A stretch of DNA of 64,000 nt from Streptomyces albospinus. Its GTDB lineage: Bacteria > Actinomycetota > Actinomycetes > Streptomycetales > Streptomycetaceae. The position numbers and the translations under genes are program-made. Under the pieces are notes generated by a model. It ran no database searches and was not told the DNA's origin. It saw only the letters and a list, made by a program, of their open reading frames with translations. The number at the start of each line of letters is the position of its first letter. Position 1 is the stretch's first letter. Positions 24,357 to 32,178 of the stretch are shown here, piece after piece. The stretch lies in NCBI RefSeq assembly GCF_014648695.1, contig NZ_BMRP01000017.1, forward strand, positions 113,839 to 177,838, given 5' to 3'.

Positions 24357-25336
24357 GCGCGGCGCACGAGGCGGCACCGGACCGCTCCGCCGGCCCCGCC
24401 GTCCGTACCGTCCTCGGGGACATCGACCCCGCCGGCCTCGGCATCTGCGACGCGCATGACCATCTCTTCCTGCGCAGCCCCCAGTTGCCGGGCCAGGAGC
24501 TGGCCGACACCGGGGCGGCGGCGGCCGAACTGGCCGCGTTCCGGGCCGCCGGCGGTGCCGCGGTGATCCAGTGGACGCCGTACGGGATGGGGCGCTTCGC
24601 CGGCGAACTGCCGCGGCTGTCACGGGAGTCGGGGGTCACCCTCGTCGCCGCGACCGGGCTGCACCAGGCGGCGCACTACGACCCCGAGATCCTGGCTGGG
24701 AAGCGGGTCCGCGAGGATCTGGCCGGGCTGTTCGTCGCCGAGCTGACCGAAGGGATCGGCGGCACGGAAGCGGGTGGCGACGGTCCCCGTGACGCCCGAC
24801 CGCGGGCCGGAATGATCAAGGTCGCCGGCGGCTTCCACGGCCTGGACCGGCATGCCCGGTACACCATGGCCGCGGCTGCCGAGGCCCACCTGGCGACCGG
24901 GGCGGCCATCGGCGTCCACCTGGAGCTGGGTACCGGCGCCCTGGACGTACTCGACCTGCTCTGCGACGAGTTGGCCGTCCCGCCGGACCGGGTGATCCTC
25001 GGACATCTCAACCGCTCGCCCGATCCGGTCGTCCACCGGATGGCGGCCGAGGCCGGCGCGTATCTCGCCTTCGACGGGCCGTCGCGCGCCAACCACGCGA
25101 CCGACTGGCGGCTGCCGGACGCGCTGACCGCACTCGCCGACGCGGGCTTCGCCGACCGGATCCTGCTCGGCGGCGACACCACCACAGCCGCGGCACGCTC
25201 GGTGAACGGCGGTCCCGGAATGCCGTATCTGCTGCGCAGGCAGCGCCGACGGCTCGAACTGGCCCTGGGCGTGGGCCTGGTGACGCGGATGCTTACGGAG
25301 AATCCGTCCCGTGCGTTTTCGGCCGAATGGCCGTAG
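24353..25336 (+). CDS. Phosphotriesterase-family metallohydrolase
   Basis: A 327-residue amidohydrolase of the phosphotriesterase/lactonase (PTE/PLL) class. The binuclear metal ligands are all visible: CDAHDH (His35, His37), bridging Lys156 in GMIKVAGG, His189 in GVHLELG, His218 in LGHLNRS and Asp275 in LLGGDTT. PLL enzymes often cleave lactones. With a TetR regulator and DUF4865 in one operon, degradation of a small-molecule signal or xenobiotic is plausible, but that is inference. GTG overlaps the DUF4865 stop (GTGA). The stop codon abuts repeat copy 1. Confidence 0.85.
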   Translation: MSAAHEAAPDRSAGPAVRTVLGDIDPAGLGICDAHDHLFLRSPQLPGQELADTGAAAAELAAFRAAGGAAVIQWTPYGMGRFAGELPRLSRESGVTLVAATGLHQAAHYDPEILAGKRVREDLAGLFVAELTEGIGGTEAGGDGPRDARPRAGMIKVAGGFHGLDRHARYTMAAAAEAHLATGAAIGVHLELGTGALDVLDLLCDELAVPPDRVILGHLNRSPDPVVHRMAAEAGAYLAFDGPSRANHATDWRLPDALTALADAGFADRILLGGDTTTAAARSVNGGPGMPYLLRRQRRRLELALGVGLVTRMLTENPSRAFSAEWP

Positions 25337-25781
25337 CTTCCCACGTTGTCGGCTTTCCCGCCATTCCGCTGCGCTTTGCCTGCTTCCCACGTTGTCGACT
25401 GTCCCGCCGCTGCGCCTGCGGCGGGCGGGGTCCGCTGCGCGGGGCTTTCGGGTGCGGTGACGGTCCTCCGGGGGCGGGAGAGAGAAACGGTGGATGCGGG
25501 CTGGGCCGAGTGGTCCGGTAACGGTCTCCATCAACGCACGAACCCGCACGCTCCCACCTACGCGCACCCCACCGGCTTTTTCCCACCCACAACGGGAGGG
25601 GACGGGCCGGAGGGGCAGGGTGTCCGGACGTAAAGCGAAGCAGTCCGGACACCCTGCCCCGCAGGACCGTCACCGCACCCAACAGCCCCGCGCAGCGGAC
25701 CCGCCCGCCGCAGGCGCAACGGCGACAAACCCCCACGGCGGGAAAGCCGACAACGTGGGAAGCAAGCCAAGCGCGCAGCGG
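25337..25781. repeat. Long palindromic intergenic repeat, copy 1
   Basis: A 445-bp non-coding element filling the whole gap between the stops of the convergent phosphotriesterase and ROK genes. The left end (25337-25362) and right end (25737-25762) are a perfect 26-nt inverted repeat. A second degenerate copy of the left motif is at 25383-25408. The arms continue inward (GGTGCGGTGACGGTCCT versus its complement near 25664-25679). The right arm has a perfect 18-bp hairpin (25612-25629 / 25643-25660) with a 13-nt loop. It lacks the left hairpin present in copy 2. No transposase, and no open frame with coding character. Confidence 0.9.
25612..25660. terminator. 18-bp hairpin inside repeat copy 1
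   Basis: A perfect 18-bp stem (25612-25629 with 25643-25660) around loop GTAAAGCGAAGCA. It would fold in RNA from either strand and lies between convergent genes, so bidirectional termination is the simplest role. The identical hairpin recurs in copy 2. Confidence 0.7.
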
Positions 25782-26999
25782 CTAGTCGAGGACCACCAGT
25801 GGATCGTCCAGCACCGGCTGCCAGGCCAGTTCGGCGGCGCCCACCAGGCTGTTGTGGTCGAGGCTGCACGGCAGGATCGGCACGCCGCCGCTGCGGCCCC
25901 ACAGGCTGCGGTCGGCGACCACGGCCCGCAGCCGTTCCGGGTCGGCCTCCAGGAGGCTGCGGTGGAGTCCGCCGAGGATGATGCGGTCGGGGTTGAGGAT
26001 GTTGACCAGTCCGGCGATGCCGAGCCCGAGGCGGTCGATGAGCAGGTCCGCGGCGGCGCGTACGCCCGGGTCGGCGTACTCGTTGCGCAGCAGTTCCACG
26101 GCCTGGTGGAAGAACGAGCCCTCGGGGCCCGGTTCTCGGCCGGCCGCCACGAGGAAGGCGAGCGGGTCCGCCTCGACGTCCAGGCAGCCGCGACTGCCGC
26201 AGTGGCAGGGCGCGCCCTCGGGGTTGACGGTCAGGTGGCCGACCTCCAGGGCGAGGCCCGAACTTCCGCTGTGCAGGCGGCCGTCGAGCACCAGCGCCCC
26301 GCCGACGCCACGGTGGCCGGAGGCGACGCAGAGCAGATGGCGGGCGCCGCGGCCGGCGCCGTGCCGGTGTTCGGCGAGCGCGCCGAGGTTGACATCGTTG
26401 CCGGTGAAGCCGATCTCCGCGGTGACGCCGGGGATGCCGGCGTCGGCGAGCGCGCGCAGGAAGAGTTCGCGTACGGGGGCACCCGAAGGCCAGGCCAGGT
26501 GCAGCGGGTTGAGCGCTTCACCGTCCGGTTCGGCGACCGCGGAGGGCACCGCGAGGCCCGCGCCGAGGCAGCGCCGGCCGGTCTCGGCCAGCAGCGCGGA
26601 GCCTGCGGCGACGACCTCGGCGAGGACATGTGCCGGGTCGGCGGGGATGGTGCCGCAGCTGGGCGCGGTGGCGACGATCCGGCCGCCGAGGCCGACCAGC
26701 GCGGCGCGGTAGCCGTCGGCGTGGATCTGCGCGGCGAGCACGACCGGGCCGCTCTCGTCGACGAACAGCCGGTGGGAGGGGCGCCCTTGGGAGCCGGCGG
26801 AGGCGTGCGGCCGGGAGTCGACAGTGATCAGGCCGAGCGCTTCGAGCTCGGCTGCCACCGCCCCGGCGGTCGCCCGCGTCACGCCGAGTTCGGAGGTCAG
26901 CACGGCGCGGGTGGGCGCGCGTCCGGTGTGTACGAGCTCCAGCGCGGGGCCGAGGGCGCTGCGGCCTCGCTCCAGCCTGGTTGTCCGAGTGTGGGTCAC
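25782..26999 (-). CDS. ROK-family transcriptional repressor
   Basis: A 405-residue ROK repressor. The N-terminal winged helix (about 12-65) includes LTSELGVTRATAGAVAAELE. The ROK domain carries VNLGALAEHRHG, VASGHRGVGGALVLDG, the Gly-rich GLALEVGHLTVNPEG motif, and the zinc motif CHCGSRGCLDVEAD. It is not an active kinase in most relatives, sensing a sugar instead. The start GTG is only 17 nt from the divergent MFS start, so the repressor probably controls both genes. A leaderless minus-strand promoter (TTGTTT / CAGAAT) is visible. Confidence 0.9.
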   Translation of the reverse strand: MTHTRTTRLERGRSALGPALELVHTGRAPTRAVLTSELGVTRATAGAVAAELEALGLITVDSRPHASAGSQGRPSHRLFVDESGPVVLAAQIHADGYRAALVGLGGRIVATAPSCGTIPADPAHVLAEVVAAGSALLAETGRRCLGAGLAVPSAVAEPDGEALNPLHLAWPSGAPVRELFLRALADAGIPGVTAEIGFTGNDVNLGALAEHRHGAGRGARHLLCVASGHRGVGGALVLDGRLHSGSSGLALEVGHLTVNPEGAPCHCGSRGCLDVEADPLAFLVAAGREPGPEGSFFHQAVELLRNEYADPGVRAAADLLIDRLGLGIAGLVNILNPDRIILGGLHRSLLEADPERLRAVVADRSLWGRSGGVPILPCSLDHNSLVGAAELAWQPVLDDPLVVLD

Positions 27000-27038
27000 A
27001 CCCCTATTCTGACTTTGTGCCGACGCTAAACAAAATAG
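26981..27038. promoter_or_regulatory. Overlapping divergent leaderless promoters with shared inverted repeat
   Basis: Plus strand: -35 TTGTCC (26981-26986), 18-bp spacer, -10 TATTCT (27005-27010), then GTG 27017. Minus strand: -35 TTGTTT (27028-27033), 16-bp spacer, -10 CAGAAT (27006-27011), then GTG 26999. Each promoter lies partly inside the opposite gene. An inverted repeat CTATTCTG (27004-27011) / CAAAATAG (27031-27038), 7 of 8 bp matched, covers both -10s and is the likely ROK operator. Confidence 0.65.
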
Positions 27039-28285
27039 GGACGGCCCTCACCCGCAACCAGGGCCCACTCCCCTCCGCTCCCGTACCGACCGACCCCCGA
27101 CCGGCCCGGCTCCGCATCGCCCTCACGGCCTTCTTCGCCATGGACGGCTTCCTCTTCGCCGGCTGGGTCGTCCGCATCCCCGCGATCAAGGCGCAGACCG
27201 GCGCCGGCGCGGGCGACCTCGGACTCGCGCTGCTCGGCGTGTCCGCGGGCGCCGTCGCCTTCATGATGATCACCGGCCGGCTCTGCCGCCGTTTCGGCAG
27301 CCATGCCGTGACCACCGCCTCCGGCGCCGCCATGGCACTGAGCATCCTGCTGCCGCCGCTCACCCGCTCCGCCACCGCCCTGGGCCTGGTCCTGCTGGTC
27401 TTCGGCGCCGCGTACGGCTCCCTCAACGTCGCCATGAACAGCGCCGCCGTCGAGCTGATCGCCGCTCTGCGCCGCCCGGTGATGTCCGGCTTCCACGCCG
27501 CCTTCAGCCTGGGCGGGATGCTGGGTGCGGGACTCGGCGGGTTGATCGCGGGCCGACTGTCCCCGACCGCGCACCTGCTGGTGCTGGCGGTCATCGGGCT
27601 GGTGGTGACGGCCGTCGCCGGGCGGGCGCTGCGCGGGCCCGCGGTGGCCGGCACGGCGGACCGGACGCCGCCCCCCGAGGGGCCCGATACGGCCCGGTCG
27701 GACCGTCCGCGGCCGGCCGGCGGGGCCGGGCGGGCCCGCCGGCTCGTCCTGGTCTTCGGCCTGATCGCGCTCTGCACCGCGTACGGCGAGGGGGCGATGG
27801 CCGACTGGGGCGCGCTGCACCTCTCCCAGGACCTGGCCGCCGGACCGGGCCTGGCCGCCGCCGGATACGCGGTGTTCGCCCTGGCGATGACCGCCGGCCG
27901 GCTCTCCGGGACGGCCGTCGTCCAGCGCTACGGCCCGGCCCGCGCCCTGATCGCGGGCGGTTCCACGGCCACGGCCGGCATGCTGCTCGGCGCGCTGGCG
28001 CCGACCGCCTGGGCCGCCTGCGCCGGTTTCGCCGTCGCCGGACTGGGCCTGGCCAACATCTTCCCGATCGCCATCGCCCGCGCCGGAGAGGCCGGCGGCC
28101 CGGACGGGGTCGCGGTGGCCTCCACGGTCGGCTACGGCGGCATGCTGCTCGGCCCGCCCGTGATCGGCTTCCTCGCCGAGGCGCTCGGCCTGCCCGTCGC
28201 GCTGACCACGGTCGCGCTGCTGGCCTCGGTGGCGGTGGTGGTCGCGTACGCCACGCGCGGAGCGCACCGGAGCGGGCGGGATTGA
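27017..28285 (+). CDS. MFS transporter
   Basis: A 422-residue, 12-helix major facilitator with a cytoplasmic loop near residues 200-235. It resembles the FucP/NagP-like or sugar-efflux group often paired with ROK regulators. Typical phrases are FFAMDGFLFAGWVVRIPAIK in helix 1, MITGRLCRRFGS in loop 2-3, FGAAYGSLNVAMNSAAVELI in helix 4 and SGFHAAFSLGGMLGAGLGGL in helix 5. The start is a leaderless GTG. Substrate is unknown; the ROK neighbour suggests a sugar or sugar-like compound. Confidence 0.87.
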   Translation: MPTLNKIGTALTRNQGPLPSAPVPTDPRPARLRIALTAFFAMDGFLFAGWVVRIPAIKAQTGAGAGDLGLALLGVSAGAVAFMMITGRLCRRFGSHAVTTASGAAMALSILLPPLTRSATALGLVLLVFGAAYGSLNVAMNSAAVELIAALRRPVMSGFHAAFSLGGMLGAGLGGLIAGRLSPTAHLLVLAVIGLVVTAVAGRALRGPAVAGTADRTPPPEGPDTARSDRPRPAGGAGRARRLVLVFGLIALCTAYGEGAMADWGALHLSQDLAAGPGLAAAGYAVFALAMTAGRLSGTAVVQRYGPARALIAGGSTATAGMLLGALAPTAWAACAGFAVAGLGLANIFPIAIARAGEAGGPDGVAVASTVGYGGMLLGPPVIGFLAEALGLPVALTTVALLASVAVVVAYATRGAHRSGRD

Positions 28286-28554
28286 TGCCCGCCCGGCCGG
28301 GCATCGACCGGCGCGGTCGCACCGCACCGACCGGCCGGGCGCACCGGAGCGGGCGGAGCTGACCGCCGTCTACTCCCCCTCGCGGGCGATCCGCGGTGTG
28401 CGAATTCGGCCCGTCCGAGGGGGAGTTGACCGCCGCCATGACCGTTTCGCGGCTGGTCGGCGCGCCGGAGCCCGGATCGGCGCCCGTAGGCCGCACGGCC
28501 GCCGGCTCATCCCCGCCGGGGCCGCTTCCGGCGGCGGCTGGCACACTCGGGGGC

Positions 28555-29313
28555 ATGGAGATCACCGAGTTCGTCGAAACGCTGCGCCTGGACGGAGCGC
28601 TGCTCGCGGACGCCGCGGACGAGGCCGGGCCCGACGCCCCGGTGCCGTCCTGTCCCGAGTGGCGGGTGCGGGACCTGGTCGTCCACGTGGGACGAATCCA
28701 CCGCTGGGCCACGGGATGTGTGACCGAGCCCCGGATGCGGCCGAGCCGTCCCGCCGAGGCACCGGAGCCGGCCGACGACGAACTGGTGCCCTGGCTGCGG
28801 GAGGGCCACCACCGCCTCGTACTGGCGCTCCACACGGCGCCGCAGGACCTGGAGACCTGGGCGTTTCTGCCCGCGCCGTCCCCGCTGGCCTTCTGGGCGC
28901 GCCGCCAGGCGCACGAGACGTCCGTCCACCGCGTCGACGCCCAGCAGGCGGCCGGCGCCCCGCTCACCCCGCTCCCGTCGCGGTTCGCCGCCGACGGCGT
29001 CGACGAGCTCCTGACGGGCTTCCACTCCACCGCCCGCAGCGCGCTGCACGCGGACCCGCCGCGGACACTGCGGCTGCGCGCGACCGACACCCCCGAAGCG
29101 GACTGGACGGTGCGGCTCACCGACGGCCCGCCGCAGACGGTCCGTACGCCGGACGCGGTCGGGGCGCAGGCCTGCGGCCCCGCCGACTGCACGGTCGAGG
29201 GCCCGGCCGAGCAGCTGTACCTCACCCTGTGGAACCGCCTCCCGTGGGACGCGCTCAAGGTCACCGGCGATCCGGCCCTGGCCGAGCTCTGGCGGGAGCA
29301 CGGCGCCCCCTGA
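28555..29313 (+). CDS. Maleylpyruvate-isomerase-family (DinB-like) protein
   Basis: A 252-residue protein with the mycothiol-dependent maleylpyruvate isomerase N-terminal domain (DinB-like four-helix bundle) and its C-terminal domain. Visible are PSCPEWRVRDLVVHVGRIHR, the metal-site helix FWARRQAHETSVHRVDAQ, and the C-terminal ADCTVEGPAEQLYLTLWNRL. Members use mycothiol as thiol cofactor in isomerase or transferase reactions; the substrate here is unknown. ATG 28555 follows CGGGGGC closely; upstream in-frame starts lack support. Confidence 0.85.
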   Translation: MEITEFVETLRLDGALLADAADEAGPDAPVPSCPEWRVRDLVVHVGRIHRWATGCVTEPRMRPSRPAEAPEPADDELVPWLREGHHRLVLALHTAPQDLETWAFLPAPSPLAFWARRQAHETSVHRVDAQQAAGAPLTPLPSRFAADGVDELLTGFHSTARSALHADPPRTLRLRATDTPEADWTVRLTDGPPQTVRTPDAVGAQACGPADCTVEGPAEQLYLTLWNRLPWDALKVTGDPALAELWREHGAP

Positions 29314-29367
29314 GCCCCTACGGCCCGGAAGCCGGCCCGGCGTGCGGCCAGCGGGGGCCGGGCCCGC

Positions 29368-30033
29368 TCAGCCCAGCCACCCCGGCCGCACCAGCCCCGA
29401 CTCGTAGGCCAGCACGACCAGTTGGGCCCGGTCCCGCGCGCCCAGCTTCACCATCGTGCGGCTGACATGCGTCTTGGCCGTCAGCGGGCTGACCACCAGC
29501 CGGCGGGCGATCTCCTCGTTGGAGAGGCCGATGCCGACCAGCGCCATCACCTCCCGCTCCCGTTCGGTCAGTCCGGAGAACGCATCGGCCGACGCCGGCT
29601 CCTTGGAGCGGGCGGCGAACTCCGCGATCAGCCGGCGGGTGACGCCCGGCGAGAGCAGCGCATCACCGTCGACGACCGCGCGCACCGCCCGTAGCAGCTC
29701 CTCCGGTTCGGTGTCCTTGACCAGGAAGCCGGACGCCCCGGAGCGGATCGCCTCGAAGACGTACTCGTCGAGTTCGAAGGTGGTCAGCATGACGACCTTC
29801 ACGCCGGAGAGCGCCGGGTCCCCGGTGATCCGCCGGGTGGCCACCAGGCCGTCCACCACCGGCATCCGGATGTCCATCAGGACGATGTCCGGGCGGTGTT
29901 CCCGGACCGCGGCCAGCGCCTGCTGCCCGTCCCCGGCTTCGGCGACCACCTCGATGTCGGGCTGGGCGTCCAACAGCGCCTTGAAGCCGGCCCGGACCAG
30001 CAGCTGGTCGTCGGCGAGCAGTACCCGGATCAC
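29368..30033 (-). CDS. NarL/LuxR-family response regulator
   Basis: A 221-residue response regulator. The receiver domain contains LLADDQ, phospho-acceptor Asp54 in VLMDIRMPVVDG, the switch Thr in VVMLTTFE and Lys in LVKDTEPEEL. The C-terminal LuxR HTH (about 155-215) reads LTEREREVMALVGIGLSNEE and TAKTHVSRTMVKLGARDRAQ. It overlaps the histidine kinase gene by 4 nt (ATGA), so the pair is translationally coupled. Regulon unknown. Confidence 0.94.
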   Translation of the reverse strand: MIRVLLADDQLLVRAGFKALLDAQPDIEVVAEAGDGQQALAAVREHRPDIVLMDIRMPVVDGLVATRRITGDPALSGVKVVMLTTFELDEYVFEAIRSGASGFLVKDTEPEELLRAVRAVVDGDALLSPGVTRRLIAEFAARSKEPASADAFSGLTEREREVMALVGIGLSNEEIARRLVVSPLTAKTHVSRTMVKLGARDRAQLVVLAYESGLVRPGWLG

Positions 30034-31322
30034 GACTCCTCCTCGGCAGGACCGGGGTTCACCGTATCCGCGGCCCCGGGCCGCCTGCGGCCGGCCGGTT
30101 CGGCGAGCGGGATGCGCGCCCGGACCCGGAAGCCGCCGTCGGGCCGCGGGCCCGCCTCGACGGTGCCGCCCAGCGCGGCGGCCCGCTCCCGCATGCCGAC
30201 CAGGCCGTTGCCGCCGCCGGACGGTTCCCCCGCACCGGACGTCGCCGGGCCGCCGTCGTCCACCTGGATCTCCAGCGCCCCGGCGGTGCGGCGGAGCAGT
30301 ACTTGGGCGGTACGCGAGCCCGAGTGCCGGACGATGTTGGTGAGCGCCTCCTGGACGATGCGGAACGCGGCGAGGTCGGTGCCGGGCGGCAGGGCCGTGC
30401 GCGCGCCCTCAGTAGTGACGTCCACGGCGAGGCCGGCGCCCCTGGCCTGTTCGGCGAGTTCGGGCAGCCGGTCGAGGCCGGGTGCCGGGGAGCGCGGGGC
30501 GTCCCCCGGGGCGCGCAGCGTGTCCAGGACCTGCCGGACCTCGCCGAGCGCCTCCTTGCTCGCGGCCTTGATGGTGGTGAGCGCGGTGCGCGCCTGCTCC
30601 GGGTCGGAGTCCAGCAGCGCGAGCCCGACGCCCGCCTGGACGTTGATGACCGAGATGCTGTGCGCGAGGACGTCGTGCAGCTCGCGGGCGATCCGCAGCC
30701 GCTCCTCGTCGGCCCGGCGACGTGCGGCGGCGGCCCGTTCGGCGCCCAGTCTGGCCAGTTGCTCGCGGCGGATCCGGACGAGCTCGGCGACCGCCACCAC
30801 GGCCACCACCCAGGCGGCGACGACCAGTTCCTGCCCCCAGGGGGCTGGCTCGCGGTACGAGGGCAGCCAGCGGTAGAGCCAGTGCGCGGCCAGCAGATGG
30901 CCGACCCATACGCCGCCCGCCGCGCACCAGGCGACCGCGCGGTGCCCGGCGACGATCGCCCCGAAGGCCCCCAGCGCCGGGATGAAGAAGACCGGTCCGT
31001 ACGGGTAGCCGGCGGCGAGGTAGACCGCGCAGCAGGCGGCGGTGCCCAGTGCCACGGTGCGCGGATACCGCTGCCGGAAGAGCAGCAGCAGGGCGCCGAA
31101 GAGCAGCAGTGCATGGCCGAGGGGATCGAGCGGGGTGCGTCCTTGCTGGCCGTGCGCGGCGGCGTTGGTGCCGATCGTGACGACGGCCGTCAGCACCAGC
31201 GTCGAGAGCCAGGGCAGCCGCCCGCCCGCCCGGGTCCAGGGGACCGGATACGCGGCCGACGCCCACCGCTGTTGCGCCGTGCCGAGGCAGCGCCGCGCCC
31301 ACGGCGGCCGTGCGTTGTCCAT
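30030..31322 (-). CDS. Sensor histidine kinase (NarL partner)
   Basis: A 430-residue membrane histidine kinase. Four or five transmembrane helices (about 37-180) are followed by a short coiled coil, the HisKA_3 phosphoacceptor IARELHDVLAHSISVINVQA (His216) and an HATPase domain with QEALTNIVRHSGSR, VDDGGP and GNGLVGMRERAAALGG. The short extracytoplasmic loops suggest sensing within the membrane. It is translated first in a bicistron with the response regulator; the pair likely acts as one two-component system. The related Streptomyces pairs regulate exporters, but none is adjacent. Confidence 0.93.
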   Translation of the reverse strand: MDNARPPWARRCLGTAQQRWASAAYPVPWTRAGGRLPWLSTLVLTAVVTIGTNAAAHGQQGRTPLDPLGHALLLFGALLLLFRQRYPRTVALGTAACCAVYLAAGYPYGPVFFIPALGAFGAIVAGHRAVAWCAAGGVWVGHLLAAHWLYRWLPSYREPAPWGQELVVAAWVVAVVAVAELVRIRREQLARLGAERAAAARRRADEERLRIARELHDVLAHSISVINVQAGVGLALLDSDPEQARTALTTIKAASKEALGEVRQVLDTLRAPGDAPRSPAPGLDRLPELAEQARGAGLAVDVTTEGARTALPPGTDLAAFRIVQEALTNIVRHSGSRTAQVLLRRTAGALEIQVDDGGPATSGAGEPSGGGNGLVGMRERAAALGGTVEAGPRPDGGFRVRARIPLAEPAGRRRPGAADTVNPGPAEEES

Positions 31323-31435
31323 GCCGTCACGCTAGACCGCGGCGGGACCCGGCGGCGTCAGCCCGGCGCAGTGATCACGGGTACTCCCCGGGGAGTAGGG
31401 CCGCGGCCACCGGGACGGGCCGTCGGGCCGCCCGG

Positions 31436-32068
31436 TCAGTCCGCCGCGCTGCCGGTCCCCGGTTCGCCGCGAGGCCGGTCCCCCGCCGGCCCCACCAGCA
31501 ACGCCACCAGCCGCTCGGTCCGTTCCCGCGGATCCGGCGCCCCGGCCCACCCGGTCATCAGCAGATGGTGCACGGTCCCGACGAGGGCGAGCGCGACCGA
31601 CGCCGTGTCGGTGCCGTCCGCGATGCGGCCCAGCCGGCGCTCGGCATCCAGATACGCGGTGACCGCGTCCTGCATCGCGTCGAAGCCGGGCGCCCCGGCC
31701 TCCAGCGCCTCGCGGATCCTGAGGAAGGCGGGGGGCCGGGTCATGGCGAGACCGGCGATGGTGGGGCCCGCGGAGGCCAGCAGCGCGCCGGCCACCGTGA
31801 CGAGGTTGCCGGCGACGGTGCCCTGCCCGACCCTGCCCTGGAGTTCCTCGGCCTGCCGTGCCGTGCGCGCGAACCGGTCCAGGCACAGCTCCGCGACGAA
31901 CTCGTCGAGCCCCGAGAAGTGCGCGTGCAGCAGCCCCTTGGAGCAGCCCGCCTCTCCGGTGATCGCCCTGCTGGTCAGCGCGCCCGGCCCCTCCCTGGCC
32001 AGCACCTGCTCCGCGGCGGCGAAGAGCCGCTCGCGCACGTCGGGGATGGCCACTCCACGCGGTGACAT
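31436..32068 (-). CDS. TetR-family regulator
   Basis: A 210-residue TetR regulator with HTH (about 10-55) containing LFAAAEQVLAREGPGALTSR and GEAGCSKGLLHAHFSGLDEF. The C-terminal half is all-helical ligand domain. It is divergent from the methyltransferase gene; two 18-bp palindromes at 32099-32137 lie between them and are its probable operators. GAAGAGG lies upstream of the ATG. Confidence 0.9.
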   Translation of the reverse strand: MSPRGVAIPDVRERLFAAAEQVLAREGPGALTSRAITGEAGCSKGLLHAHFSGLDEFVAELCLDRFARTARQAEELQGRVGQGTVAGNLVTVAGALLASAGPTIAGLAMTRPPAFLRIREALEAGAPGFDAMQDAVTAYLDAERRLGRIADGTDTASVALALVGTVHHLLMTGWAGAPDPRERTERLVALLVGPAGDRPRGEPGTGSAAD

Positions 32069-32098
32069 CAGACCTCTTCCCGGTTCGGGGATTGCCAG

Positions 32099-32137
32099 TA
32101 TGGGCGTGTGCCCATACTGTTTGGGCGCACGCCCATA
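32099..32137. promoter_or_regulatory. Tandem 18-bp palindromic operators
   Basis: Site 1 (32099-32116) is a perfect TATGGGC-N4-GCCCATA palindrome. Site 2 (32120-32137) is TTTGGGC-N4-GCCCATA, one arm mismatch. They are 21 bp apart start to start, two helical turns, so two dimers could bind the same face. Lying between divergent TetR and methyltransferase genes, they are the probable TetR targets. Confidence 0.75.
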
Positions 32138-32178
32138 TTAGCTCCGGACCACCGCGCGCACCCAGCAGGAGGCACCCC

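Noticed and set aside
25622..25800. Short hypothetical proteins within repeat copy 1 (RKAKQSGHPAPQDRH-like)
   Set aside because: The frame runs through the hairpin and end repeats, has no ribosome site and differs in copy 2 by structure-preserving rather than codon-preserving changes.
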